The notes below the pieces were generated by a model. That model was given only the letters and a program-made list of their open reading frames with translations. It ran no database searches and was not told the DNA's origin. Positions 54,528-64,000 of a DNA stretch of 64,000 nucleotides are shown in pieces; the stretch's first letter is position 1, and each line of letters starts with the position of its first letter. This stretch comes from Aristolochia californica (lineage: Eukaryota > Streptophyta > Magnoliopsida > Piperales > Aristolochiaceae): the NCBI GenBank assembly GCA_029961685.1, contig JARWKL010000009.1, positions 12,891,237 through 12,955,236 of the forward strand. The letters are read 5' to 3'. Position numbers and translations under genes: made by a program.

Positions 54528-54949
54528 AATTTGATAAGAAAGTGATTTTTCTACACATGCTTTAAAAAATGGATATGCATGCTTGAAACATGTTAAAGAT
54601 GCAAATGACCTATGGATCCAAACTTTTTAAAGAGAATAACAAACCGCTCATTGGATTCTCAAGTGAACGTGCGGTAGGATATTTACTCGAGTCAAACAAG
54701 CCGTTATTTTGCCTTTTATACAAAGCTGACCTTACGATCATTGATGATTGTAAAGTGATTTATAATGCGTAACGGGCCATATTTTCGTAAGGAATGACTT
54801 TTGGGTTAGGATTTAACACTTAGTTAAAATTCCCTCGCCTCCCCTTTTCCCGACGATTGCAAAACCTCATATATAAAAACTAAAAAGAGGTTTAAATCCC
54901 TAAAAATTAAAGAAAATTTTTGGAAATATCTCTCTCTAAAATTTTCCTT

Positions 54950-55500
54950 TGTGCTTTTCTTTTTTCGATGTATACATTTTTCTTAAATCAAAACTTGAGT
55001 TTTCACTTTTCCCTTCATCTCGTAGACAAAAAAGAGAATAGATGACAACGAAATAAAAATTTTAGACTTTGTGTACGGAAAAAATTTAAAACAATAACAA
55101 ACGTTAGTAAAGAAAATTTATTCACACACCACAGATGAACAAAAAAGTTTTCTCATCGAAGTTTGGGAAATTCCACCAGTTCAACAACCCCAATAGATAG
55201 GAATTTTATAAGAAAGATATTTTTCTACACATGCTTTAAAAAATGGATATGCATGCTTGAAACATGTTAAAGATGCAAATTACCTTCGGATCCAAACCTT
55301 TTAAAGAGAATAAAAAACCGCTCATTGAATTCTCAAGTGAACGTGCGGTGGGATATTTAACCGAGTCAAACAAGCCATTATTTGCCCATTTACAAAAAGC
55401 TGACCTAACAACCATTGATGATTGTAAAGTGATTTATCATGCGTAACGGGCCATATTTTTGTAAGGAATGACTTTTGGGTTGGGATTCAACACTCAGTTA
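54950..55500 (+). repeat. Segment repeated 8.31 kb downstream
   Basis: It matches 63260-63810 (anchors 55288 / 63601). Shared marks are CAAACGTTAGT, CTCATCGAAGTTTGGGAAA, GCAAATTACCTTCGGATCC, and a one-base deletion giving CATTATTTGCCC. Confidence 0.82.
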
Positions 55501-55605
55501 AAATTCCCTCACCTCCCCTTTTCCCGACGATTGCAAAACATGATATATAAAAACTAAAAAGAGGTTTAAATCCCTAAAAATTACAGAAACGTTTTGGAAA
55601 TATCT

Positions 55606-56147
55606 CTCTCTATATTTGTGCAGTGTGCATTTCCATTTTAGATATATACATTTTTCTTAAATCAAAACTTGAGTTTTCACTTTTCCTTTCATCTTGTAGA
55701 CAAAAAAGAGAATAGAGGTCAAAGAAATGAAAATTTTAGAGTTTGTGTATGGAAAAAATTTATAGCAATAATAACAAACACAAGAAAAATTTATTCACGC
55801 ATCACGAATGAACACAAAAGTTTTGTCATCCATGTTTTGGAAATTCCACTAGTTTAACAACCCCAATAGATTGGCTCTCTATAATTTTCAATTGTGCATT
55901 TCCATTTTAGATGTATACTTTTTTCTTCAATCAAAACTTGAGTTTTCACTTTTCCCTTAATCTCGCAGAAAAAATGAGAATAGTTGACAACGAAATGAAA
56001 ATTTTGAGAGTTTGTGTATGGAAAAAATTTAAAGCAATAACAAACTTAAGTAAAATTTATTCACACTCCACAAATGAACACAAAATTTTTGTCATCCAAG
56101 TTTGGGAAATTCCAAACCCCTAAAGTTTAACAACCCCAATAGCTTGG
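55606..56147 (+). repeat. 270-bp internal tandem duplication
   Basis: Join at 55874/55875. The second copy has the related AAACCCCTAAAG variant near 56115. The host unit is 946 bp (55288-56233). Confidence 0.9.
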
Positions 56148-57225
56148 AATTTGATAAGAAAGTGATTTTTCTACACATGCTTTAAAAAATGGATATGCAT
56201 GCTTGAAACATGTTAAAGATGCAAATGACCTATGGATCCAAACCTTTTAAAGAGAATAACAAACCGCTCATTGGATTCTCAAGTTCACGTGTGGTGGGAT
56301 ATTTACTCGAGTCAAACAAGCCGTTATTTTGCCTTTTACAAAAAGCTGACCGAACAATCATTGATGATTGTAAGTGATTTATCATGCGTAACGGGCCATA
56401 TTTTAGTAAGGAATGACTTTTGGGTAGGGATTCAACACTTACTTAAAATTCCCTCGCCTCCCCTTTTCCCGACGATTGCAGAACCTGATATATAAAAACT
56501 AAAAAGAGGTTTAAATCCCTAAAAATTACAGAAACATTTTGGAAATATCTCTCTCTAAAATTTTCCATTGTGCATTTCCATTTTAGATGTATACATTTTT
56601 CTTAAATCAAAACTTGAATTTTCACTTTTCCCTTCATCTCGTAGACAAAAAAGAAAACAGATGACAACGAAATGAAAATTTTAGACTTTGTGTAGGGAAA
56701 AAATTTAAAGCAATAACAAACGTTAGTAAAGAAAATTTAGTCACACACCACAGATGAACAAAAAATATTTCTCATCGAAGTTTGGCAAATTCCACCAGTT
56801 CAACAACCCCAATAGATTGGAATTTTATAAGAAAGATATTTTTCTACACATGCTTTAAAAAATGGATATGCATGCTTGAAACATGTTAAAGATGAAAATG
56901 ACCTACGGATCCAAACCTTTTAAAGAGAATAAGAAACCACTCATTGAATTCTCAAGTGAACGTGCGGTGGGATAGTTAACCGAGTCAAACAAGCCATTAT
57001 TTTGCCCATTTACAAAAAGTTGACCTAACGATCATTGATGATTGTAAAGTGATTTATCATGCGTAATGGACTATATTTTCGTCAGGAATGACTTTTGGGT
57101 TGGGATTCAACACTCAGTTAAAATTCCCTCGCCTCCCCTTTTCCCAACGATTGCAAAACCTGATATATAAAAACTAAAAAGAGGTTTAAATCCCCAAAAA
57201 TTACAAAAACGGTTTGGAAATATCT

Positions 57226-57763
57226 CTCTCTATATTTGTGCATTTTTCATTTCCATTTTAGATGTATACATTTTTTTTAAATCAAAACTTGAGTTTTCAC
57301 TTTTCCCTTCATCTCGTAGACAAAAAAGAGAATAGAGGTCAACGAAATGAAAATTTTAGAGTTTGTGTATGGAAAAAATTTAAAGCAATAATAACAAACA
57401 TAAGTAAAATTTATTCGCACACCACAAACGAATGCAAAGGTTTTGTCATCCATGTTTTGGAAATTCCACTAGTTTAACAACCCCAATAGATTGGCTCTCT
57501 ATAATTTTCCATTGTGCTTTTCCATTTTAGATGTATACTTTTTTCTTAAATCAAAACTTGAGTTTTCACTTTTCCCTTCATCTCGTAGACAAAAAAGTGA
57601 ATAGATGACAACGAAATGAAAATTTTAGAGTTTGTGTATGGAAAAAATTTAAAACAATAACAAAAGAAAGTAGAGAAAATTTATTCATACACCACAAATG
57701 AACACAAAAATTTTGTCATCCAAGCTTTGGAAATTCCACTAGTTCAACAACCCAATAGCTTGG
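57226..57763 (+). repeat. 270-bp internal tandem duplication
   Basis: Join at 57494/57495. The host unit is 943 bp (56907-57849). It matches the duplication at 49252-49788, about 7.97 kb to its left. Confidence 0.9.
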
Positions 57764-58168
57764 AATTTGATAAGAAAGATATTTTTCTACACATTCTTTA
57801 AAAAATGGATATGCATGCTTGAAACATGTTAAAGATGCAAATGACCTTCGGATCCAAACCTTTTAAAGAGAATAAAAAACCGCTCATTGAATTCTCATGT
57901 GAACGTGCGGTGGGATATTTAACCGAGTCGAACAAGCCATTATTTTGCCCATTTACAAAAAGCTGACCTAACGATCAATGATGATTTTAAAGTGATTTAT
58001 CATGCGTAACGGGCCATATTTTTGTAAGGAATGACTTTTGGGTCGGGATTCAACACTCAGTTAAAATTCCCTCGCCTCCCCTTTCCCCGACGATTGCAAA
58101 ACCTGATATATAAAAACTAAAAAGAGGTTTAAATCCCCAAAAATTACAGAAACGTTTTGGAAATATCT

Positions 58169-58710
58169 CTCTCTATATTTGTGCATTGTGCATTTCCATT
58201 TTAGATGTATACATTTTTCTTAAATCAAAACTTGAGTTTTCACTTTTCCCTTCATCTCGTAGACAAAAAAGATAATAGAGGTCAATGAAATGAATATTTT
58301 AGAGTTTGTGTATGGAAAAAATTTAAAGCAATAATAGCAAACATAAGTAAAATTTAATGACACACCACAAATGAACATAAAAGTTTTGTCATCCAAGTTT
58401 TGGAAATTCCACTAGTTTAACAACCCCAATAGATTGGCTCTCTATAATTTTCTATTGGGCATTTCAATTTTAGATGTATACTTTTTTCTTAAATCAAAAC
58501 TTGAGTTTTCACTTTTCCCTTCATCTCGTAGGAAAAAAAGAGAAGAGATGACAACGAAATGAAAATTTTAGAGTTTGTGTATGGAAAAAATTCAAAGCAA
58601 TAACAAACGTAAGTAAAATTTATTCACGCTCCACAAATGAACACAAAAGTTTTGTCATCCAAGTTTGGTAAATTCAAAACCCGGAAATATTAATAACCCC
58701 AATAGCTTGG
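58169..58710 (+). repeat. 270-bp internal tandem duplication
   Basis: Join at 58437/58438. The second copy carries AAACCCGGAAAT near 58677, a diverged form of the AAACCCC variant. The host unit is 947 bp (57850-58796). It is the two-copy counterpart of the triplicate at 50191-51001. Confidence 0.9.
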
Positions 58711-58796
58711 AATTTGATAAGAAAGTGATTTTTCTACACATGCTTTAAAAAATGGATATGCATGTTTGAAACATGTTAAAGATGCAAATGACCTAT

Positions 58797-59351
58797 GGAT
58801 CCAAACCTTTTAAAGAGAATAACAAACCGCTCATTGGATTCTCAAGTTCACGTGCGGTGGGATATTTACTCAAGTCAAACAAGCCGTTATTTTGCCTTTT
58901 GCAAAAAGCTGACCTAACGATCATTGATGATTTTAAATTGATTTATCATGCGTAACGGGCCTTATTTTAGTAAGGAATGACTTTTGGGTTGGGAAATTCC
59001 ACTAGTTTAACAACCCCAATAGATTGGCTCCCTATAATTTTCCATTGAGCATTTCCATTTTAGATATATACTTTTTTCTTAAATCAAAACTTGAGTTTTC
59101 ACAATTTCCTTCATCTCGTAGACAAAAAAGAGAATAGATGACAACGAAATGAAAATTTTATAGTTTGTGTTTGGAAAAAATTTAAAGCAATATCAAAAGA
59201 AAGTGGAGAAAATTTATTCACACACCACAAATGAACACAAAAGTTTGGTCATCCCAATATCTTGGAATTTGATAAGAAACAAATTTTTGTACACATGCTT
59301 TAAAAAATGGATATGCACGTTTGAAACATGTTAAAGATGCAAATGACCTAT
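58797..59351 (+). repeat. Chimeric 555-bp unit, copy 2
   Basis: Same three joins as the unit at 51089-51643: forward jump near 58991 (GGGTTGGG then AAATTCCACTAG), back jump at 59027/59028, and the small deletion near 59252. Because the combination is unlikely to arise twice, the two units are copies of one chimera, moved as part of a larger duplication. Confidence 0.9.
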
Positions 59352-62300
59352 GGATTCAAACCTTTTAAAGAGAATAAAAAACTGCACATTAAATGCTCAA
59401 GTGAACGTGCGGTGGGATATTTAACCAAGTCAAATAAGCCATTATTTTTCCCATTTACAAAAAGCTAACCTAACGATCACTGATGATTGTAAAGTGATTT
59501 ATCATGCGTAACGGGCCATATTTTTGTAAGGAATTACTTTTGGGTTGGGATTCAACACTCTATTAATATTCCCTCGCCTCTCCTTTTCCCGACGATTGCA
59601 AAGCCTGATATATAAAAACTAAAAAGAGGTTTAAATCCCAACAAATTTCAGAAATTTTTTGGAAATATCTCTCTCTATATTTGTGCAATGTGCATTTCCA
59701 TTTTAGATGTATACTTTTTTCTTTAATGAAAACTTCAGTTTCCACTTTTCCCTTCATCTCGTAGACAAAAAAAGAGAATAGATGACAACGAAATGAAAAT
59801 TTCAGAGTTTGTGCATGGAAAGAATTGAAAGCAATAACAAAAGTAAGTAAAGAAAATTTATTCATACACCACAAATGAACACAAAAGTTTTGTCATCCAA
59901 GTTTGGGAAATTTCACTAGTTCAACAAACCAATAGCTTGGAATTTGATAAGAAAGAGATTTTTCTACACATGCTTTAAAAAATGGATATGCATGCTTGAA
60001 ACATGTTCAAGATGCAAATGACCTATGGCTCAAAACCTTTTAAAAATAATAAAAAACTGCTCATGAAATTCTCAAGTCAACGTGCGATGGGATATTTAAC
60101 CGACTCAAACAAGCCATTATTTTGCCCATTTACAAAAAGCTGACCTAATGATCATTGATAATTGTAAAGTGATTTATCATGCGTAACGGGCCATATTTTT
60201 GTAAGGAATGACTTTTGGGTTGGGATTCATCACTCAGTTAAAATTCCCTCGCCTCTTCTTTTCCCAACGATTGCAAAACCAGATATATAAAAACTAAAAA
60301 GATGTTTAAATCCCTAAAAAATACAGTTACTTTTTGGAAATATCTCTCTCTATATTTGTGCATTGTGCATTTCCATTTTAGATGTATACATTTTTCCTAA
60401 ATCAAAACTTGAGTTTTCACTTTTCGCTTCATCTCGTAGACAAAAGAAAATAGATGACAATGAAATGAAAATTTTAGACTTTGTGTATGGAAAAAATTTA
60501 AAGCTATAACAAACGTAAGTAAAGAAAATTTATTCACACACCACAAATGAACACAAAAGTTTTGTCATCCAAGTTTGGGAAATTCCACTAGTTCAACAAC
60601 TCCAATAGATTGGAATTTGATAAGAAAGATATTTTTCTCCACATGCTTTAAAAAATGGATATGCATGCTTGAAACATGTTTAAGATGCAAATGATCTATG
60701 GATCCAAACCTTTTAAAGAGAATAACAAACCGCTCATTGAATTCTCAAGTGAACGTGAGGTGGAATATTTAACCGAGTCAAACAAGCCATTATTTTACCC
60801 ATTTACAAAAAGCTGACCTAACGATCATTGATGGTTGTAAAGTGATTTATCATGCGTAATGGGCCATATTTTTGTAAGGAATGACTTTTGGGTTAGGATT
60901 CAACACTCAATTAAAATTCCCTCACCTCCCCTTTTCCCGACGATTCCAAAACCTCAGATATAAAAACTAAAAGGAGGTTTCAATCCCTAAAAATTATACA
61001 ACCTTTTTGGAAATATCTCTCTATATAATTTTCCACTGTGCATTTCCAATTTAGATGTATTTTTTTTTCTTAAATTAAAACTTGAGTTTTCACCCCTTCA
61101 TCTCGTAGACAAAACAGAGAATAGATGACAACGAAATGAAAATTTTAGATTTTGTTATAGAAAAAATTTAAAGCAAGAAAAAATGTAAGTAAAGAAAATA
61201 TATTTACGCACCACAAATGAACACAAAATTTTTGTCATCCCAATTTGGGAAATTCCACTAGTACAACAACCCTAATAGCTTGGAATTTGATAAGAAAGAG
61301 ATTTCTACACATGCTTTAAAAAATAGATATGCATGCTCAAAACATGTTAAAGATGCAAATGACCCATGCATCCCAATCTTTTAAACAGAATAAAAAATTA
61401 CTGATTAAATTCTCAAGTGAACGTGCGGTGAGATATTTAACAGAGTCAAACAAGCCATTATTTTGTCCATTTTCAAAAAGCTGACCTAACGATCATTGAT
61501 GATTGTAAAGTGATTTATCATGCGTAACGGGCCATATTTTTGTAAGGAATGACTTTTGGGTATGGATTCAACACTCAGTTAAAATTCCCATACCTCTCCT
61601 TTTCCCGACAATTGCAAAACCTGATATATAAAAACTAAAAAGAGATTTAGGTCCCTAAAAATTAAAGAAACTTTTTGGAAATATCTCTCTCTATATTTGT
61701 GCATAGTGCATTTCCATTTTTTATGTATACATTTTTCTTAAATCAAAACTTGAGTTTTCACTTTTCCCTTATTCTCGTAAACAAAAAAGAGAAGAGATTA
61801 CAACGTAATGAAAATTTTAGACTTTGTGTATGGAAAAAATTTAAAGCAATATATTTTTAAGTAAAGAAAATTTATTCACACAACACAAATGAACACAAAA
61901 GTTTTTTCATCCAAGTTTGGGAAAATCCACTAGTTCAACAACCCCAATGGATTGGAATTTGATAAGAAAGAGATTTTTCTTCACATGCTTCAAAAAATGT
62001 ATATGCATGCTTGAAACATGTTAAAGATGCAAGTAACCTATGGATCCAAACCTTTTAAAGAGACTAATAAACCGCTCATTGGATTCTCAAGTGAACGTTC
62101 GGTGGGATATTTACTCGAGTCAAACAAGCCGTTATTTTGCCTTTTACAAAAAGCTGACCTAACGATCATTGATGATTGTGAAGTGATTTATCATGCGTAA
62201 CGGGCCATATTTTAGTAAGGAATGACTTTTGGGTTGGGATACAACACTCAGTTAAAATTCCCTCGCCTCCCCTTTTCCCGATGATTACAAAACCTCATAT

Positions 62301-62359
62301 ATAAAAACTAAAAAGAGGTTTAAATCCCTAAAAATTACAGAAACGTTTCGGAAATATCT

Positions 62360-62891
62360 CTCTCTATATTTGGGCAGTGCATTTCCATTTTATATGTATA
62401 CATTTTTCTTAAATATAAAGTTGAGTTTTGCTTTTCCCTTCATCTCTTAGACAAAAAAGAGAATAGACGACAACGAAATGAAAATTTTAAAGTTTGATTA
62501 TGGAAAAAATTTAAAGCAATAACAAACATAAGTAAAATTTATTCAAACACCACAAATGAACACAAAAGTTTTGTCATCCAAGATTGGGAAATTCCACTAG
62601 TTTAACAACCCGAATAGATTGGCTCTCTATAATTTTCCAATGTGCATTTCCATTTTAGATGTATACTTTTTTCTTAAATTAAAACTTGAGTTTTCACTTT
62701 TCCCTTCATCTCGTAGAGAAAAAATAGAATAGATGACCACGAAATGAAAATTTTAGAGTTTCTGTATGGAAAAAATTTAAAGCAATAACAAAAGTAAATA
62801 AATAAAATTTAGTCACACACCACAAATGAGCACAAAAGTTTTGTCATCAAAGTTTGGGAAATTCCAGTAGTTCAACAACCCAATAGCTTGG
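62360..62891 (+). repeat. 270-bp internal tandem duplication
   Basis: Join at 62622/62623, AGATTGG then CTCTCTATAA. The host unit is 936 bp (62042-62977). Confidence 0.9.
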
Positions 62892-62977
62892 AATTTGATA
62901 AGAAAGAGATTTTTCTACACATTCTTTAAAAAAAGGATATGCATGCTTGAAACATGTTAAAGATGCAAATGAGCTAT

Positions 62978-63600
62978 GGATCCAAACCTTTTAAAGAAAA
63001 TAAAAACTGCTCATTAAATTTTGCCCATTTACAGAAAGCTAACCTAAGGATCATTGATGATTGTAAAGTGATTTATCTTGCGTAATGGGCCATATTTTTG
63101 TAAGGAATGACTTTTGGGTTGGGATTCAACACTCAGTTAAAATTCCCTCGCCTCTCCTTTTCCCGACGATTGCAAAATGTGATACATAAAAACTAAAAAG
63201 AGGTTTAAATCCCTAAAAATTACAGAAACTTTTTGGAAATATCTCTCTCTAAAATTTTCCATTGTGCTTTTCCATTTTAGATGTATACATTTTTCTTAAA
63301 TCAAAACTTGAGTTTTTACTTTTCCCTTCATCTCGTAGACAAAAAAGAGAATAGATGACAACGAAATGAAAATTTTAGACTTTGTGAACAGAAGAAATTT
63401 AAAGCAATAACAAACGTTAGTGAAGAAAATTTATTCACACACCACAGATCAACAAAAAAGTTTTCTCATCGAAGTTTGGGAAATTCCACTAGTTCAACAA
63501 CCCCAGTAGATTGGAATTTTATAAGAAAGATATTTTTCTACACATGCTTTAAAAAATGGATATGCATGCTTGAAACATGTTAAAGATGCAAATTACCTTC
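62978..63600 (+). repeat. Truncated 623-bp unit
   Basis: About 51 bp are deleted near 63019: CTCATTAAATT continues as TTGCCCATTTAC, removing the GTGAACGTGCGGTGGG stretch. A short T/A-rich word is shared at the edges. Confidence 0.9.
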
Positions 63601-64000
63601 GGATCCAAACCTTTTAAAGAGAATAAAAAACCACTCATTGAATTCTCAAGTGAACGTGCGGTGGGATATTTTACCGAGTCAAACAAGCCATTATTTGCCC
63701 ATTTACAAAAAGCTGACCTAACGACCATTGATGATTGTAAAGTGATTTATCATACGTAACGGGCCGTATTTTTTTAAGGAATGACTTTTGGGTCGGGATT
63801 CAACACTCAGTTAAAATTCCCCCGCCTCCCCTTTTCCCGATGATTGCAAACCATGATATGTAAAAACTAAAAAGTGGTTTAAATCCCTAAAAATTACAGA
63901 AACGTTTTGGAAATATCTCTCTCTATATTTGTGCATTGTGCATTTCCATTTTAGATGTATGCATTTTTCTTAAATCAAAACTTGAGTTTTCACTTTTCCC

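Larger units (their letters stand above)
53667..56906 (+). repeat. 1.62-kb two-unit higher-order repeat, two copies (plus block)
   Basis: Copies 53667-55287 (947 + 674 bp) and 55288-56906 (946 + 673 bp). A related pair covers 47311-48932 (948 + 674 bp). The marker GAGGTCAA (in place of GATGACAA) recurs near 54092 and 55712, 1620 bp apart, and again near 57333. GTGGTCAACG near 47738 and 49358 is also 1620 bp apart. Confidence 0.83.
55680..59790 (+). repeat. 4.1-kb segment repeated 7.7-8.0 kb upstream (copy 2)
   Basis: Counterpart of 47700-52080 with a duplicated rather than triplicated sub-block in its fourth unit. Similarity in diagnostic sites stops near 59790, where GACTTTGTGTATGGT is replaced by GAGTTTGTGCATGG. 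Confidence 0.88.
12001..64000 (+). repeat. Satellite array, plus block, 72 anchored units
   Basis: The same satellite in the opposite orientation, unbroken to the right edge. Counting from the anchor GGATCC as +1, a standard unit holds: an EcoRI site GAATTC near +39; a GC-rich patch near +219 to +240 (CCCTCGCCTCCCC followed by TTTTCCCGACG); a TATA-like motif GATATATAAA near +255; a (CT)n run near +315; CATCTCGTAGAC near +402; ACCACAAATGAAC near +515; CCACTAGT near +560; and a palindrome-rich stretch (ATGCAT, GCATGC, AACATGTT) near +617 to +660. Most spacings are 666-677 bp. Shorter units (518, 555, 623, 655) and longer ones (913-1214) are explained by deletions and by a 270-bp internal duplication, listed separately. 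I see no foreign insertion and no gene. Confidence 0.97.
45041..64000 (+). repeat. Plus block, part 4: rearranged zone rich in long and chimeric units
   Basis: Anchors at 45041, 45961, 46636, 47311, 48259, 48933, 49875, 51089, 51644, 52319, 52992, 53667, 54614, 55288, 56234, 56907, 57850, 58797, 59352, 60027, 60700, 61368, 62042, 62978 and 63601. Spacing swings between 555 and 1214 bp. Twelve of the 18 internal-duplication breakpoints of the window lie here. A subfamily with GGATTCTCAAGT followed by ACTCGAGTCAAACAAGCCG after the anchor (units at 48259, 51089, 54614, 56234, 58797, 62042) is confined to this part. The right edge is cut by the window. Confidence 0.93.

Noticed and set aside
12001..64000. 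Possible CENP-B box
   Set aside because: The nearest candidates (around ATTTCGTTGTCATC and around CGTCGGGAAAAGG on the minus strand) lack the required spacing of TTCG, A and CGGG.
1..64000. CRISPR array or phage-type repeat
   Set aside because: Units are about 674 bp with no alternating short repeat and unique spacer, and there are no associated genes.
1..64000. LTR retrotransposon origin of the unit (primer-binding site, polypurine tract, TG...CA ends)
   Set aside because: The G-rich island resembles a polypurine tract only loosely. I found no tRNA-complementary site next to it, no defined ends and no polyprotein-like sequence.
1..64000. Unit length as four nucleosomes (4 x 168.5 bp)
   Set aside because: The arithmetic is suggestive, but I saw no 168-bp internal period in the unit, and the 270-bp sub-block does not fit such a register.

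Overview
The window is a single tandem-repeat (satellite DNA) array from end to end. I found no gene, RNA gene, transposon, CRISPR array or stretch of unique sequence on either strand. The unit is about 674 bp (usual range 668-677). It can be followed by one anchor, the BamHI hexamer GGATCC or a one- or two-base variant of it, which I located 89 times. The DNA is AT-rich, roughly 30-35 % GC by a rough hand count. A long-monomer array of this kind points to nuclear heterochromatin of a eukaryote. Variable bases often sit at CpG sites (CG to TG or CA), which would fit a genome that methylates cytosine, such as a plant. Nothing in the window names the species, and I do not recognise the satellite as a published family.

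Layout. Positions 1-12000 carry the unit in one orientation, called here minus. At about 12000-12001 the array flips, and 12001-64000 carries it in the opposite orientation (plus) without another flip. Within the plus part: 12-24 kb is made of simple units, with one truncated copy; 24-38 kb mixes simple units with four long units and a 1328-bp two-unit repeat; 38-45 kb is simple units, part of which is an old copy of 15.5-18.2 kb; 45-64 kb is rich in long, chimeric and truncated units and carries recent-looking multi-kilobase duplications.

Second-order structure. A long unit of about 946 bp arises when a block of about 270 bp inside the unit is duplicated in tandem. The same breakpoint occurs 18 times, in both orientations, so it looks like one ancestral event that spread. 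Alternation of a 674-bp and a 946-bp unit gives a 1.62-kb higher-order repeat at 4.3-7.6 kb (minus) and again at 47-57 kb (plus). Copies sharing rare variants lie at fixed shifts of about 1.33, 1.35, 1.62, 5.68, 7.7-8.0, 8.3, 8.6, 18.0 and 25.9 kb. This is the mosaic expected from repeated unequal exchange or replication-based amplification.

The open reading frames of 60-125 codons are translations of the same repeat in several frames. They open and close with single-base indels, so none is annotated as a gene. Coordinates of units and breakpoints were read by eye and may be off by a few bases.
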